Assembly: GCF_000799565.1 (NCBI RefSeq) | Contig: NZ_JUHB01000001.1 | Span: 310,001 to 374,000, forward strand | From: Cellulophaga sp. Hel_I_12 | Lineage (GTDB): Bacteria > Bacteroidota > Bacteroidia > Flavobacteriales > Flavobacteriaceae | Direction: 5' to 3' | Length of the DNA: 64,000 nucleotides | Shown here: one piece after another, positions 25,567 to 35,007 of the stretch | Layout: each line of letters begins with the position of its first letter | Numbering within the stretch: the first letter of the stretch is position 1 | Position numbers and translations under genes: made by a program | Notes under the pieces: generated by a model | Database searches by the model: none | What the model was told of the DNA's origin: nothing | Seen by the model: only the letters and a program-made list of their open reading frames with translations

Positions 25567-27150
25567 ATGATTTCAGGAAAAAATTATATTGGAAATAACC
25601 TCTCTGGCTTAAATTCAAAAACCTATACCACCTTCAATCCACAACTAAACCAAGCAAATAAGGAACAATTTTATGAGGCCACACCTAAAGAAATAAACGA
25701 AGCTGTTTTGTTAGCTACCGTTGCTTTTGAAAGCTATAAAAAAATAGCAGGATCTAAAAAAGCAGAATTTTTAAATAGTATTGCCGATGAAATTTTAGCT
25801 TTAGGTGATTTGTTAATTGAAACCTATTGCAAAGAATCAGGTTTACCTGAAGCAAGAGCAAATGGAGAAAGAGCTAGGACTATTGGACAATTGCGATCTT
25901 TTGCAAACCTAGTGGAAGAAGGTTCTTGGGTAGAGGCTACAATCGATACTGCTCAAGCCCTTAGAGAACCTGCTCCAAAACCAGACCTACGTAAAATGAT
26001 GCTGCCTTTGGGGCCTGTAGTTGTATTTGGTGCCAGTAATTTTCCTTTAGCCTATTCAACCGCTGGAGGTGATACGGCTGCCGCTTTGGCGGCTGGTTGT
26101 CCCGTGATTGTAAAAAGTCATCCCATGCATGCTGGTACGGGCGAGTTAGTAGCTTCTGCCATCATAAAAGCTGCTGAAAAAACAGGAATGCCAAACGGTG
26201 TTTTCTCTAATTTGAATAGTAGCGGTATTGATGTTGGTGTGCAATTAGTGCAACATCCTCAAGTAAAAGCCGTAGGATTTACTGGCAGTATTACCGGTGG
26301 TAGGGCTTTGTTTGATGAAGCGGTTAAGCGTGATGAACCTATCCCAGTTTTTGCGGAAATGGGAAGTATAAATCCAGTAGTTATCTTACCAAGAGCTCTA
26401 GAAGTAGATAGTGAAAAATGGGCAAAGACCTATGCGGGATCTATTACGCTTGGAGCTGGTCAATTTTGTACCAACCCAGGTTTACTATTAGGAATAAAAA
26501 GTGCTATGCTAAGCAGTTTTATTCAGCGTTTATCCCAAGAAATTGTGAAAATAGATCCTACTTGTATGCTGCATCCCAATATTTATGAATCGTACAAAAA
26601 AAACAAGCAAACTTCATTTTCGCAGTCAGGGGTTGAAGTGGTGGCAGATTATAGTCCCACGGTAAACAATAACTACGCGAAACAAGCAGTGGTAAGCGTT
26701 GATGGTGCTACTTTTTTAAAAAATACAACGCTACATCATGAGGTTTTTGGTCCTTATTCATTGGTGGTACAATGTGATCATGCTAAAGAATTAGAACTCA
26801 TTATAGCGACATTAGAAGGACAGTTAACGGGTACCATACTAACCGATACTATTGAAGCTAAAGACTACACAGATGTTATTAGTGCATTGAGTAATAGGGT
26901 AGGGCGTATCATTTTTAATGGCGTCCCTACAGGTGTTGAAGTTTGCCCGTCCATGCAACACGGTGGGCCTTATCCTGCCTCTACTGATAGTCGATTTACG
27001 GCGGTAGGGGTTCATAGCATCAAAAGATGGATTCGACCATTTTCCTTCCAAGATTGGCCTAATGAATTATTACCACAAGAATTACAGAACGAAAATCCAC
27101 TACAAATTAGTAGATTAGTCAATGGAAATCACACAAGGAATAAAATATGA
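25567..27150 (+). CDS. Alpha-ketoglutarate semialdehyde dehydrogenase
   Basis: 527 residues from the ATG at 25567; the frame upstream to 25540 lacks ATG. The aldehyde dehydrogenase fold shows VFGASNFPLAYSTAGGDTAA, GFTGSITGGRALF, catalytic Glu in FAEMGSINPV and catalytic Cys in GAGQFCTNPG. Length and motifs fit the NADP-dependent 2,5-dioxovalerate dehydrogenase group. It oxidises the product of the preceding enzyme to 2-oxoglutarate, feeding the TCA cycle. A 181-base gap separates it from the deaminase; it overlaps the next gene by 4 bases. Confidence 0.92.
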   Translation: MISGKNYIGNNLSGLNSKTYTTFNPQLNQANKEQFYEATPKEINEAVLLATVAFESYKKIAGSKKAEFLNSIADEILALGDLLIETYCKESGLPEARANGERARTIGQLRSFANLVEEGSWVEATIDTAQALREPAPKPDLRKMMLPLGPVVVFGASNFPLAYSTAGGDTAAALAAGCPVIVKSHPMHAGTGELVASAIIKAAEKTGMPNGVFSNLNSSGIDVGVQLVQHPQVKAVGFTGSITGGRALFDEAVKRDEPIPVFAEMGSINPVVILPRALEVDSEKWAKTYAGSITLGAGQFCTNPGLLLGIKSAMLSSFIQRLSQEIVKIDPTCMLHPNIYESYKKNKQTSFSQSGVEVVADYSPTVNNNYAKQAVVSVDGATFLKNTTLHHEVFGPYSLVVQCDHAKELELIIATLEGQLTGTILTDTIEAKDYTDVISALSNRVGRIIFNGVPTGVEVCPSMQHGGPYPASTDSRFTAVGVHSIKRWIRPFSFQDWPNELLPQELQNENPLQISRLVNGNHTRNKI

Positions 27151-28892
27151 ATTTGAAATTTGATATCTTAATTTGCTGGTTCCTGTTAGGCCTTTTTATT
27201 TCTTGTAAAAACTCTAGCAGAGAAACTTGTGACGGATCCACAGCAACACTTGAAACTTTGATAAAGTCGTACGAGGAGCGTGAAAGCTATGACAAAAAAG
27301 CGTATCCTTTAGGCTTGTTTACGGAAGAATATTATAAATCCGAAGCCTCTTATGCCGAAGATCAGATGCAGTATTTTGGCTGTATAGCAATGGATGAGCT
27401 TAGCGATACCGAACAGATATCGGCGCAGCTTTTAAAGTTTGTTTTACAAGATAAAATCAACTTCTATAGGTTTGAACAGTATTTAAATCCTTTACTTTCT
27501 GATGCTGGCTTTCATTCTAATTTAAACTACATCGTTCGCCCATTAACCAATTATGATCAGGTTAAGGCGTATTTACAGAAACTCAACGCTGTACCAGACT
27601 TTGTTGATCAGCATTTTATCAATCTAAGAAAAGGTTTGGAAAAAGGCGTTTCTCAACCCAAGGTTATTTTTAAGGGATATGAGTCTACCTATGATACACA
27701 TATTGTAGAAAATTCGGAAGATAGCTTTTTCTTTTCTCCCTTTAATTCTTTACCCAACGAACTCACTGAAGGGCAGAAAGACTCGGTTTTAGCTGCTGCA
27801 CATGAAGCAATTGCTAAACACGTAATTCCTGAATTTAAGAGAATCAAAGTATTTTTTGAAACAGAATATTTGCCAAAAACAAGAACAAGTCTTGGTGTTT
27901 CAGAAACCCCTAATGGCGCAGCTTATTACCAAAATCGAATTAATTTTTATACGACAAGTGAAAGTTATTCTGCTGAGGATATTCACCAAATCGGGCTTAA
28001 AGAGGTAGCTCGAATAAAAACCCAAATGGAAAAAATTATTCTTGACCTAGGTTTTGAAGGGAGCTTTGCAGATTTTTTACAATTTTTAAGAACAGATGAA
28101 CAGTTTTATGCGAAAACGCCGAATGAATTGTTGATGATTGCTCGTGATATAGCCAAAAGAGCAGATGCACAGCTGCCTAAATTTTTTAATAAATTACCCA
28201 GAAAACCCTACGGTGTTGCTCCAGTACCAGAGGCCATTGCACCTAAATACACGACGGGACGCTATGTGGGTACGTCTGTAAACAGTACTGATCCTGGCTA
28301 TTATTGGGTAAACACCTATAATTTACCGAGCAGAACATTGTATACAATGCCTGCGCTTACCGTACACGAAGCAGTACCAGGCCATCATTTACAAGGATCA
28401 TTAAATAATGAATTAGGCGATAGTATTCCTCAATTTAGACGCAACTTATACCTTTCAGCCTATGGTGAGGGTTGGGGATTATACTCAGAATTTCTAGCAG
28501 AAGAAATGGGACTGTACACCACGCCTTATGAACATTTTGGGAAACTTACCTACGAAATGTGGAGAGCTTGCCGCTTGGTGGTAGATACAGGTATTCATGC
28601 CAAAGGATGGTCTCGACCACAGGTAGTGGGTTATATGACCGAAAATACAGCGCTTTCATTGCATGAAATTAATACAGAAACCGATCGCTATATTTCATGG
28701 CCTGGCCAAGCCCTTTCGTATAAAATTGGGGAGCTTAAAATTCGAGAATTAAGAGTATTAGCAGAAAAAGAACTCGTAGAAAAATTTAATATCCGCGAGT
28801 TTCATGAAATTATTTTAGGACAAGGCACAGTTACCCTTGCCATATTAGAGAAACGCGTAACTGATTATATTAAAAAGGTAAAAAATGGCTAG
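27147..28892 (+). CDS. DUF885 family lipoprotein, putative metallopeptidase
   Basis: 581 residues. Signal and lipobox at the N-terminus (LLGLFISCKNSS, Cys about residue 20). DUF885 motifs are clear: SRTLYTMPALTVHEAVPGHH, in which HEAVPGHH resembles an HExxxH zinc site, SAYGEGWGLYSE, and RYISWPGQALSYKIGELKI. Its start overlaps the dehydrogenase stop by 4 bases and its end overlaps the epimerase by 8, so it is firmly part of the hydroxyproline operon. A role releasing hydroxyproline from peptides outside the cytoplasm is inference. Confidence 0.9.
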   Translation: MNLKFDILICWFLLGLFISCKNSSRETCDGSTATLETLIKSYEERESYDKKAYPLGLFTEEYYKSEASYAEDQMQYFGCIAMDELSDTEQISAQLLKFVLQDKINFYRFEQYLNPLLSDAGFHSNLNYIVRPLTNYDQVKAYLQKLNAVPDFVDQHFINLRKGLEKGVSQPKVIFKGYESTYDTHIVENSEDSFFFSPFNSLPNELTEGQKDSVLAAAHEAIAKHVIPEFKRIKVFFETEYLPKTRTSLGVSETPNGAAYYQNRINFYTTSESYSAEDIHQIGLKEVARIKTQMEKIILDLGFEGSFADFLQFLRTDEQFYAKTPNELLMIARDIAKRADAQLPKFFNKLPRKPYGVAPVPEAIAPKYTTGRYVGTSVNSTDPGYYWVNTYNLPSRTLYTMPALTVHEAVPGHHLQGSLNNELGDSIPQFRRNLYLSAYGEGWGLYSEFLAEEMGLYTTPYEHFGKLTYEMWRACRLVVDTGIHAKGWSRPQVVGYMTENTALSLHEINTETDRYISWPGQALSYKIGELKIRELRVLAEKELVEKFNIREFHEIILGQGTVTLAILEKRVTDYIKKVKNG

Positions 28893-29892
28893 CAAAACCT
28901 TTTTTTGTGTCGACGCCCATACCTGCGGAAATCCTGTTCGGGTGGTTGCCGGTGGTGGCCCTAATCTAGTGGGGGCTAGTATGAGTGAAAAACGGCAACA
29001 CTTTTTAAAAGAGTACGATTGGATACGAAAGGGGTTGATGTTCGAACCACGTGGCCATGATATGATGAGTGGTAGCATTTTTTATCCGCCGTCAGATCCA
29101 GAGAACGAATTTGGAATTTTATTTATAGAAACAAGTGGTTGTTTACCCATGTGCGGACATGGCACTATTGGGGCCATCACCATCGGTATTGAAGAAGGTT
29201 TAATTACACCTCACACTCCGGGTAAAATCCACATGGAAACACCGGCTGGTTTGGTGCATATAGATTACCAACAGACCCACAATAAGGTAGATTGGGTGCG
29301 GCTCACCAATGTAAAATCATACTTAGCAGCGACAGAGTTGACTATAGAGTGTGCTGGTTTGGGAGAATTAGTATTTGATGTGTCTTACGGAGGTAATTAT
29401 TATGCCATCATAGACCCACAAAAGAATTTTAAGGGTATTCAAGAATTTTCGGCTGGGCAACTCATTCAGTTTAGCCAAGAAATTCGTACAAAAATTAATC
29501 AAAAATATCCCCATACATTTATTCATCCAGAAGATGAAACTATTCGTGATGTAAGCCATATTCTATGGACTGGTACTACCATTTCACCAATGGCAACAGC
29601 GCGTAATGCGGTATTTTATGGGGATAAAGCTATAGATCGTTCGCCTTGTGGTACAGGGACGTCGGCACGTATGGCCCAATGGTATGCTAAAGGAAATTTA
29701 GCTTTAGGAGCTGATTTTATTCATGAAAGTTTTATTGGGTCTCAATTTATTGGGCGCGTTGAAAAAGAAACTATATTAGCTGGACAACTGGCTATTATAC
29801 CAAGTATTCAAGGCTGGGCAAAAATATATGGGTACAACACTATTTGTATTGATGATGATGACCCTTATGCACATGGATTTCAAGTGATTTAA
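28885..29892 (+). CDS. 4-hydroxyproline 2-epimerase (proline racemase family)
   Basis: 335 residues, family length. Both active-site cysteines are present: C90 in MCGHGTIGA and C255 in SPCGTGTSARM. This Cys/Cys pair marks racemase/epimerase members; dehydratases carry Thr at the first position. N-terminal DAHTCGNPVRVV is also conserved. Expected reaction: trans-4-hydroxy-L-proline to cis-4-hydroxy-D-proline, cytoplasmic. It overlaps the DUF885 gene by 8 bases and is followed 1 base later by the FAD oxidoreductase that would use its product. Confidence 0.93.
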   Translation: MASKTFFCVDAHTCGNPVRVVAGGGPNLVGASMSEKRQHFLKEYDWIRKGLMFEPRGHDMMSGSIFYPPSDPENEFGILFIETSGCLPMCGHGTIGAITIGIEEGLITPHTPGKIHMETPAGLVHIDYQQTHNKVDWVRLTNVKSYLAATELTIECAGLGELVFDVSYGGNYYAIIDPQKNFKGIQEFSAGQLIQFSQEIRTKINQKYPHTFIHPEDETIRDVSHILWTGTTISPMATARNAVFYGDKAIDRSPCGTGTSARMAQWYAKGNLALGADFIHESFIGSQFIGRVEKETILAGQLAIIPSIQGWAKIYGYNTICIDDDDPYAHGFQVI

Positions 29893-29893
29893 A

Positions 29894-31147
29894 ATGGCAA
29901 AAAATATAGTTATTATTGGTGGTGGTATTGTAGGCCTAAGTGCTGCTTATTTTTTACAGAAAGAAGGTCATCAAGTAACGGTACTAGATAAGTCAGCTAT
30001 CACCACAGGAGCTTCTTTTGTGAATGCGGGGTACATTACGCCGAGTCACATTATTCCCATGGCTTCACCAGGTAAAATTAAACAAGGTATTCAATGGATG
30101 TTTAATTCTTCGAGTCCGTTTTACATGAAACCGCGCTGGGATATCGACTTTTTTAAATGGTCATGGTATTTTCATAAATCTTCTACCCATGCTAAAGTTG
30201 AAAAGGCTATACCGCTCATTAAAGACATCAACCTTTTAAGTTTTGAATTGTTTAGGGGGATTAAATCTTCTGGTGACTTAGGTGATTTTCAATTGGCAAA
30301 GAAGGGCTTAATGATGTTGTATCAAACTCAGAAATCTTACGATCATGAAATACAAGTAGCGAAACGAGCTGAATTTTTAGGTTTAGAAGTAAAAGAGTTA
30401 AATAAAGCAGAGATCGCCAAACTGGAGCCTAATATTAAAATCAATGCTGAAGGTGCTATTCATTATGAATGTGACGGACATACCACCCCCACAGAACTGA
30501 TGCCTAAATTACTCCAGTATTTAACATCGGTCGGCACCCAACTAAAAACAAGTGAAGAGGTGCTTGATATTAAAATTTCAAATCGAAAAATTATAGGATT
30601 AACAACTTCAAAAGCTTACTATGAGGCTGATGAAGTGGTTTTGGCTGCTGGTTCTTGGAGTGGAGAACTTGCAAAAAAATTAAAATTGAATATTGCCTTA
30701 CAAGCCGGAAAGGGCTATAGTATCAATGTAGAACGCCCAACAGGAATAACAATTCCTGCCATTTTGATGGAAAGTAGTATGGCCGTAACCCCCATGCAAG
30801 GTTTTACGCGTTTTGCTGGAACAATGGAGTTCTCAGGAATTAATACCATCGTAAGGAAAGAGCGCGTACATTCTATCGCCAATGGTGCAAAAAAGTTTTA
30901 TCCTGAATTTGAAATTACCCAAGAAGAGCGCAATGCTGCTAAAACAGGATTACGGCCCGTTTCTCCTGATGGATTGCCCTATATTGGAAAATCGAGTGCC
31001 TATGACAATCTAACTTTTGCAACAGGGCACGCTATGATGGGTTGGAGCTTGGGCCCGGCTACAGGCAAGCTAGTGGCCGAAATTATCGATGGTAAAAAAA
31101 CTTCTATGGATATAAGCGCTTTTCACCCCGATCGTAGGTTTAGCTAA
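29894..31147 (+). CDS. FAD-dependent D-amino acid (D-hydroxyproline) dehydrogenase
   Basis: 417 residues. The N-terminal dinucleotide motif is IVIIGGGIVGLSAAYFL, and the DAO/DadA fold continues with TTGASFVNAGYITPSH, GSWSGELAKKL, the C-terminal RPVSPDGLPYIG and ATGHAMMGWSLGPATGKL. In this operon it would oxidise cis-4-hydroxy-D-proline to the pyrroline that the first gene product deaminates. Single-subunit DadA-like type; the electron acceptor is probably the respiratory chain. Last gene of the operon. Confidence 0.92.
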   Translation: MAKNIVIIGGGIVGLSAAYFLQKEGHQVTVLDKSAITTGASFVNAGYITPSHIIPMASPGKIKQGIQWMFNSSSPFYMKPRWDIDFFKWSWYFHKSSTHAKVEKAIPLIKDINLLSFELFRGIKSSGDLGDFQLAKKGLMMLYQTQKSYDHEIQVAKRAEFLGLEVKELNKAEIAKLEPNIKINAEGAIHYECDGHTTPTELMPKLLQYLTSVGTQLKTSEEVLDIKISNRKIIGLTTSKAYYEADEVVLAAGSWSGELAKKLKLNIALQAGKGYSINVERPTGITIPAILMESSMAVTPMQGFTRFAGTMEFSGINTIVRKERVHSIANGAKKFYPEFEITQEERNAAKTGLRPVSPDGLPYIGKSSAYDNLTFATGHAMMGWSLGPATGKLVAEIIDGKKTSMDISAFHPDRRFS

Positions 31148-31542
31148 TGAACTCCATTTTTAAAAATGGTGTGGCCATTAAAAAAGTAAAAGTTGATGTA
31201 TTTAATTTCTGAGCGTACTATCGTTATCAAGGGTTCTAGAATACATGGAAGGACTATATATGTTCACTTCAAAAAAATTTCTTTTTTATTAATTATGTTT
31301 GAAAACTAAAAGTCTAATGCCAACCTTTTTTAAAGGTTTATCTCTAATTGAATAATCACCAACATCTATTTAAAGTTTTAAGGGAAAGCAGTGTATTTTT
31401 TCAAAATGATGAACTTTAACTTGATGTTTTATATTAGGAAGCCAAGCGTTTAGATGCTAAATTACTCATGATTTTAAGCGATGATATACGCCTAAAACAA
31501 CTGATTTATATAGAGATGAATTCATTATTAAAATTTGAATGA
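31148..31542. other. Gene-poor gap after the hydroxyproline operon
   Basis: Stop codons are frequent in all frames. The longest plus-strand remnant ends at about 31540 (34 open codons, including LLMILSDDIRLKQLIYIEMN) without a plausible start, and could be the tail of a decayed gene. A short inverted repeat at 31153-31168 is the only hairpin. Nothing else seen. Confidence 0.3.
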
Positions 31543-31947
31543 ATGCAAATAGAATATAACAAAGCTGATCAAACAATTGAAATTAAAGACGATATAAAAA
31601 CGCATTATTTTGCTTTAAAAATTGTATTAGGTTTAAATGCATTAACTGGAATTTTAAATCTGGCTGGTACGTACAAATCAGGAGTTGGTTTTATTGAACT
31701 ATTTTGGATATTTATGCTGGTTACAGCACTAGTTTTTTTATACTATTTTACCTTTAGAAAATCGGTTGCAGTATTAATTCCATTGCATCAAATAAAATAT
31801 GTAAAACAACGCTCTATTCTAGGGCGCAAGCAATTTTCATTGGTGCTTCAGAATGGTAAAAGTCGTGATATTCCTAGTTTTAAAAAACAAGCTGATGTAA
31901 ATCAACTAAAAGCTTTATGCCAGGAGTTAGGAATTCTTATGAAATAA
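31543..31947 (+). CDS. Small membrane protein, PH-like
   Basis: 134 residues. Two hydrophobic segments (about 26-44 and 51-70) form a hairpin near the N-terminus. The C-terminal part has alternating strands (VAVLIPLHQIKYVKQRSILG, QFSLVLQNGKSRDI) like a bacterial PH domain facing the cytoplasm. I do not recognise a named family. It stands between two gene-poor gaps. Confidence 0.65.
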   Translation: MQIEYNKADQTIEIKDDIKTHYFALKIVLGLNALTGILNLAGTYKSGVGFIELFWIFMLVTALVFLYYFTFRKSVAVLIPLHQIKYVKQRSILGRKQFSLVLQNGKSRDIPSFKKQADVNQLKALCQELGILMK

Positions 31948-32531
31948 TGTAATAAAACACGTAGTTCTGAAAACTTTGACGCTTTTTATTCCATAGCAAA
32001 AACGAGCAGCATTTTCTGGTGGCATCGTAGTGGAAAAAATAGGCCGATTTTAACTAGTGATGTGTAATGAATACACAAATAAACCGACTATGAATCAGGT
32101 CAGCAATTTACGCTTTGAGCTAGCAACGGAAAAATAGGGTATTGGCAGTATTGAAAATATGATTTCTATAGTTTTTCGCCATGATATTTTTTGAAAACAA
32201 GGTATAAACTGCTATTTCTAGAAAATGGGTTTTAACCATGAAAGAAATACAGAAGGTTTAGAATTTAGGTGACTTCGACAGCCATATTTAGTAAATAGAT
32301 ACGGTTATGAATGATATTTATGTTCTAAATCAATTAGAAAGTTGCGTAAATTTAGCAGCTTATTATGTGTTGCAAATCAAATGAGTTTAAATTTTTGATT
32401 CAAAGGATATATTCTAAACACTATTGGCGCTTTAAGCCCTCAGAGTACAGGTTGTGACTTTTGCTTCTTTAATTAAAGTTAAAGCTGTTTTGTATAAAAA
32501 GATTTGAATTTATAAGTAAATTTTAAAATTA
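31948..32531. other. 584-base stretch without a convincing gene
   Basis: All frames are interrupted every 10-30 codons. Short open pieces such as a 25-codon frame from the ATG at about 32306 (MNDIYVLNQLESCVNLAAYY) look more like decayed coding DNA than a gene. No terminator, repeat or clear promoter seen. The preceding gap is similar, so this neighbourhood may have lost genes. Confidence 0.3.
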
Positions 32532-33431
32532 ATGAACGAATACATACAAATTATTATCAATGCTATTGTTGGCACGTTCAATTGGACTTGGAAATCTATT
32601 ATTTTTGAAGTGCCTTGGTATACCAACTATTTTTGGGGTTTAATTTTAATTTCATTGCTTGTTTGGGGATTAGAAATGCTATTTCCTTGGAGAAAAAATC
32701 AATCTGTTTTCCGTAAAGATTTTTGGCTCGATGCTTTTTATATGTTTTTTAATTTTTTTCTATTCGCTATTGTTATCAGTGGTTTTTATAAACTTTTAGC
32801 GAAAGTATTTTCTGAACTGGGAGTAGCTGCTAGCAGTTTCGCACTAATCGATTTTTCAACGTGGCCCATGTGGGGACAATTACTCGTGTTTTTTGTGTTG
32901 TTAGATTTTGTGCAATGGTTTACCCATATTTTATTACATAAGTATCCATTTTTATGGGAATTTCACAAAGTACATCACAGCGTGAAAGAGATGGGTTTTG
33001 CAGCGCATCTACGGTATCATTGGATGGAAAACATATTGTATAAACCTTTAAAGACCCTTGCGGTTATGCTATTGGGTGGTTTTGAACCGGAACAAGCTTA
33101 TATTGTTCATTTTATAGCCATTACTATTGGTCACTTTAATCATTCAAACATTAAAATTACCTATGGTCCTTTTAAATATCTTTTAAACAATCCTGTGATG
33201 CATTTATACCATCATGCACACGAGTTACCAAAAGGAACATATGGTGTAAATTTTGGTATTAGCTTAAGCCTTTGGGATTATATATTTAAAACCAATTATA
33301 TTCCAGAAGAAAGTGGCACCATTCAATTGGGGTTTGAGGGAGATGATGCTTTTCCCAAAGATTTTCTACACCAGAATATACATGGATTTGTGAAATCTAA
33401 AAAAAATGATAATTCGAGTGCTGCACATTGA
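32532..33431 (+). CDS. Sterol desaturase/fatty acid hydroxylase superfamily protein
   Basis: 299 residues with several membrane helices. The di-iron His boxes are present: HILLHKYPFLWEFHKVHHS (HxxxH and HxxHH), HLRYHWME, then HFNHSN and HLYHHAHELP. Members hydroxylate or desaturate lipids or carotenoids in the inner membrane. Substrate unknown. A terminator follows at 33531. Confidence 0.9.
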   Translation: MNEYIQIIINAIVGTFNWTWKSIIFEVPWYTNYFWGLILISLLVWGLEMLFPWRKNQSVFRKDFWLDAFYMFFNFFLFAIVISGFYKLLAKVFSELGVAASSFALIDFSTWPMWGQLLVFFVLLDFVQWFTHILLHKYPFLWEFHKVHHSVKEMGFAAHLRYHWMENILYKPLKTLAVMLLGGFEPEQAYIVHFIAITIGHFNHSNIKITYGPFKYLLNNPVMHLYHHAHELPKGTYGVNFGISLSLWDYIFKTNYIPEESGTIQLGFEGDDAFPKDFLHQNIHGFVKSKKNDNSSAAH

Positions 33432-33530
33432 TGACTTTACTAGACTAAAGAATTTCTTTTGGTCATCTCTTTAAATATTGCTTAGTTTTTTAGACACACT
33501 TTTGTCCTTTATTTTTTATCACAATACTTA

Positions 33531-33558
33531 AAACCGCCAAGATTGGCGGTTTTTTATT
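33531..33558. terminator. Bidirectional intrinsic terminator
   Basis: Nine-base stem AAACCGCCA/TGGCGGTTT with a 4-base loop and T runs on both strands. It serves the desaturase gene and possibly arsM. Confidence 0.85.
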
Positions 33559-33658
33559 TTTTATAGCAAAATACATTAAGTAGCCTATGGACTCGATGTG
33601 TTTTAACAACAGTTAGTCGAAGGATCGCAAGCATTTGAAGTTTGCACTTCTGATAGGA

Positions 33659-34489
33659 TTAGTTTAGCTTTTCTTGAGGTATTCCTTCTTTTTCTGCATA
33701 CACGGTGATACTGAAAATCCCTGTTTTACTCTCCTTAAAGGCTTGTATTTCATTTTTTGAAAGGTATTTTTCTAGAATATCATCCGGAATCACAATCGTT
33801 TTTTCTTTTTGAATTTTAACAGCCTTAAATCCATTGTTTTCAATTAATTTAAGGTATTGGCTCTTTTGTATGGCACCTGCAACGCAACCTGCATACATTT
33901 CGGCATCTTTTAATAAAGATGCTGGTAATTCGCCCACAAGAACAATATCAGAAATACTAAAATGACCTCCTGGCTTTAATACTCTATATATATCTTTGAA
34001 AACTTTTTCTTTGTTTGGAACTAAATTCAAAACACAATTACTCACGATTACGTCAGCTATTGCATCACTTAAAGGCATGGCATCAATATCTCCTTCTCGA
34101 AACTCGACATTGTTAAAGCCTAATTTTTCGGCGTTGATACGTGCCTTTTGAATCATGATAGGCGTAAAGTCTATGCCGATAACTTTTCCTTCGTTCCCTG
34201 TTTCGTTTCGAGCTACAAAACAGTCGTTTCCAGCACCAGAACCTAGGTCAACAACGGTATCGCCCTTTTTTATTTGAGCGAATTGTGTGGGCAATCCACA
34301 TCCCAATCCTAAATCAGCATCTGCTACGTAGCCACTGGTTTCAGAATAATCATCCATCATGATATTATAGACTTTATTCGATGGGGTAGTGGCACCGCAG
34401 CATGAAGAAGCATTTTCAACTTTTCCTTGCTCCGCAATTTTACTGTAGCGTTCTTTAACGATATTTTTTAATTCTTGTTCTTTGTTCAT
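33659..34489 (-). CDS. arsM: Arsenite S-adenosylmethionine methyltransferase
   Basis: 276 residues from the ATG at 34489 (MNKEQELKNIVKERYSKIAE); an upstream frame start at 34534 overlaps arsR and is not needed. Conserved arsM cysteines occur in SSCCGATTPSN, LGLGCGLPTQF, SNCVLNLVPNKE and YAGCVAGA. The SAM motif is VVDLGSGAGNDCFVA. The enzyme methylates As(III). The gene follows arsR. After the stop, the +1 frame continues as SEVQTSNACDPSTNCC and stops at 33603. Some arsM proteins end in such a Cys-rich tail, so a 3' frameshift is possible. Confidence 0.93.
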   Translation of the reverse strand: MNKEQELKNIVKERYSKIAEQGKVENASSCCGATTPSNKVYNIMMDDYSETSGYVADADLGLGCGLPTQFAQIKKGDTVVDLGSGAGNDCFVARNETGNEGKVIGIDFTPIMIQKARINAEKLGFNNVEFREGDIDAMPLSDAIADVIVSNCVLNLVPNKEKVFKDIYRVLKPGGHFSISDIVLVGELPASLLKDAEMYAGCVAGAIQKSQYLKLIENNGFKAVKIQKEKTIVIPDDILEKYLSKNEIQAFKESKTGIFSITVYAEKEGIPQEKLN

Positions 34490-34524
34490 GTTAATTAATT
34501 TTTTTTGAAGTGTAAGAATAAATG

Positions 34525-34875
34525 TTAACAACAATCAGTTTTAGAGATGTCTTGGTTTAAAAAGTGAAGCATGACTTCTTTCATTTTTAGCCAATTTTCC
34601 TGGTCAATACAATAACAAACGCTTGTTCCTTCCACATTGCCTCTAATAAGTCCTAAATGTTTTAGCTCTTTTAAATGTTGTGAAATCGTAGGTTGTGCAA
34701 GTCCAATTTCAATGACTAAATCGCCGCAAATACACGTATTTATTTTAAATAAATGTTCTAGGATAGCTACTCTAGCTGGATGCCCAAAGACTTTTGCAAA
34801 CAAGGCAATTTTGTTTTGTTCTTCCGTAAATATCTCAGTTTTAGCTAAGCCCATATCGTGTATGTATTTGTTCAT
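34525..34875 (-). CDS. arsR: ArsR family repressor
   Basis: 116 residues. Winged helix with FGHPARVAILEHL, then CICGDL, similar in position to the ELCVCDL metal-site motif, and the recognition helix region AQPTISQHLKELKHLGLI. Extra cysteines in CYC (about residue 95) and the terminal CC may add ligands. Expected role: As(III)-released repressor of arsM and itself. It is 35 bases upstream of arsM. Confidence 0.93.
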   Translation of the reverse strand: MNKYIHDMGLAKTEIFTEEQNKIALFAKVFGHPARVAILEHLFKINTCICGDLVIEIGLAQPTISQHLKELKHLGLIRGNVEGTSVCYCIDQENWLKMKEVMLHFLNQDISKTDCC

Positions 34876-34889
34876 TGCAATATTACGAT
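34874..34889. promoter_or_regulatory. Candidate ArsR operator at the arsR start codon
   Basis: ATTGCAAT/ATTACGAT is an imperfect palindrome (6 of 8 positions match) overlapping the arsR start. The position fits autoregulation. Confidence 0.45.
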
Positions 34890-35007
34890 AAATAAACCCA
34901 ATTTTTACTTTTTTTAGATTTTATTTTAAAAAGTTAACCTAAGCTACCAAGCTTTAGTTACCATTAAAAGATGTAATTTTTTTTGAGCTGGTGTTTTGGC
35001 CTTCTAG

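Noticed and set aside
34934..34947. TTAAC-CTAA-GCTAC upstream of arsR
   Set aside because: Arms do not match well and no -7 element lies 29.5 bases away.
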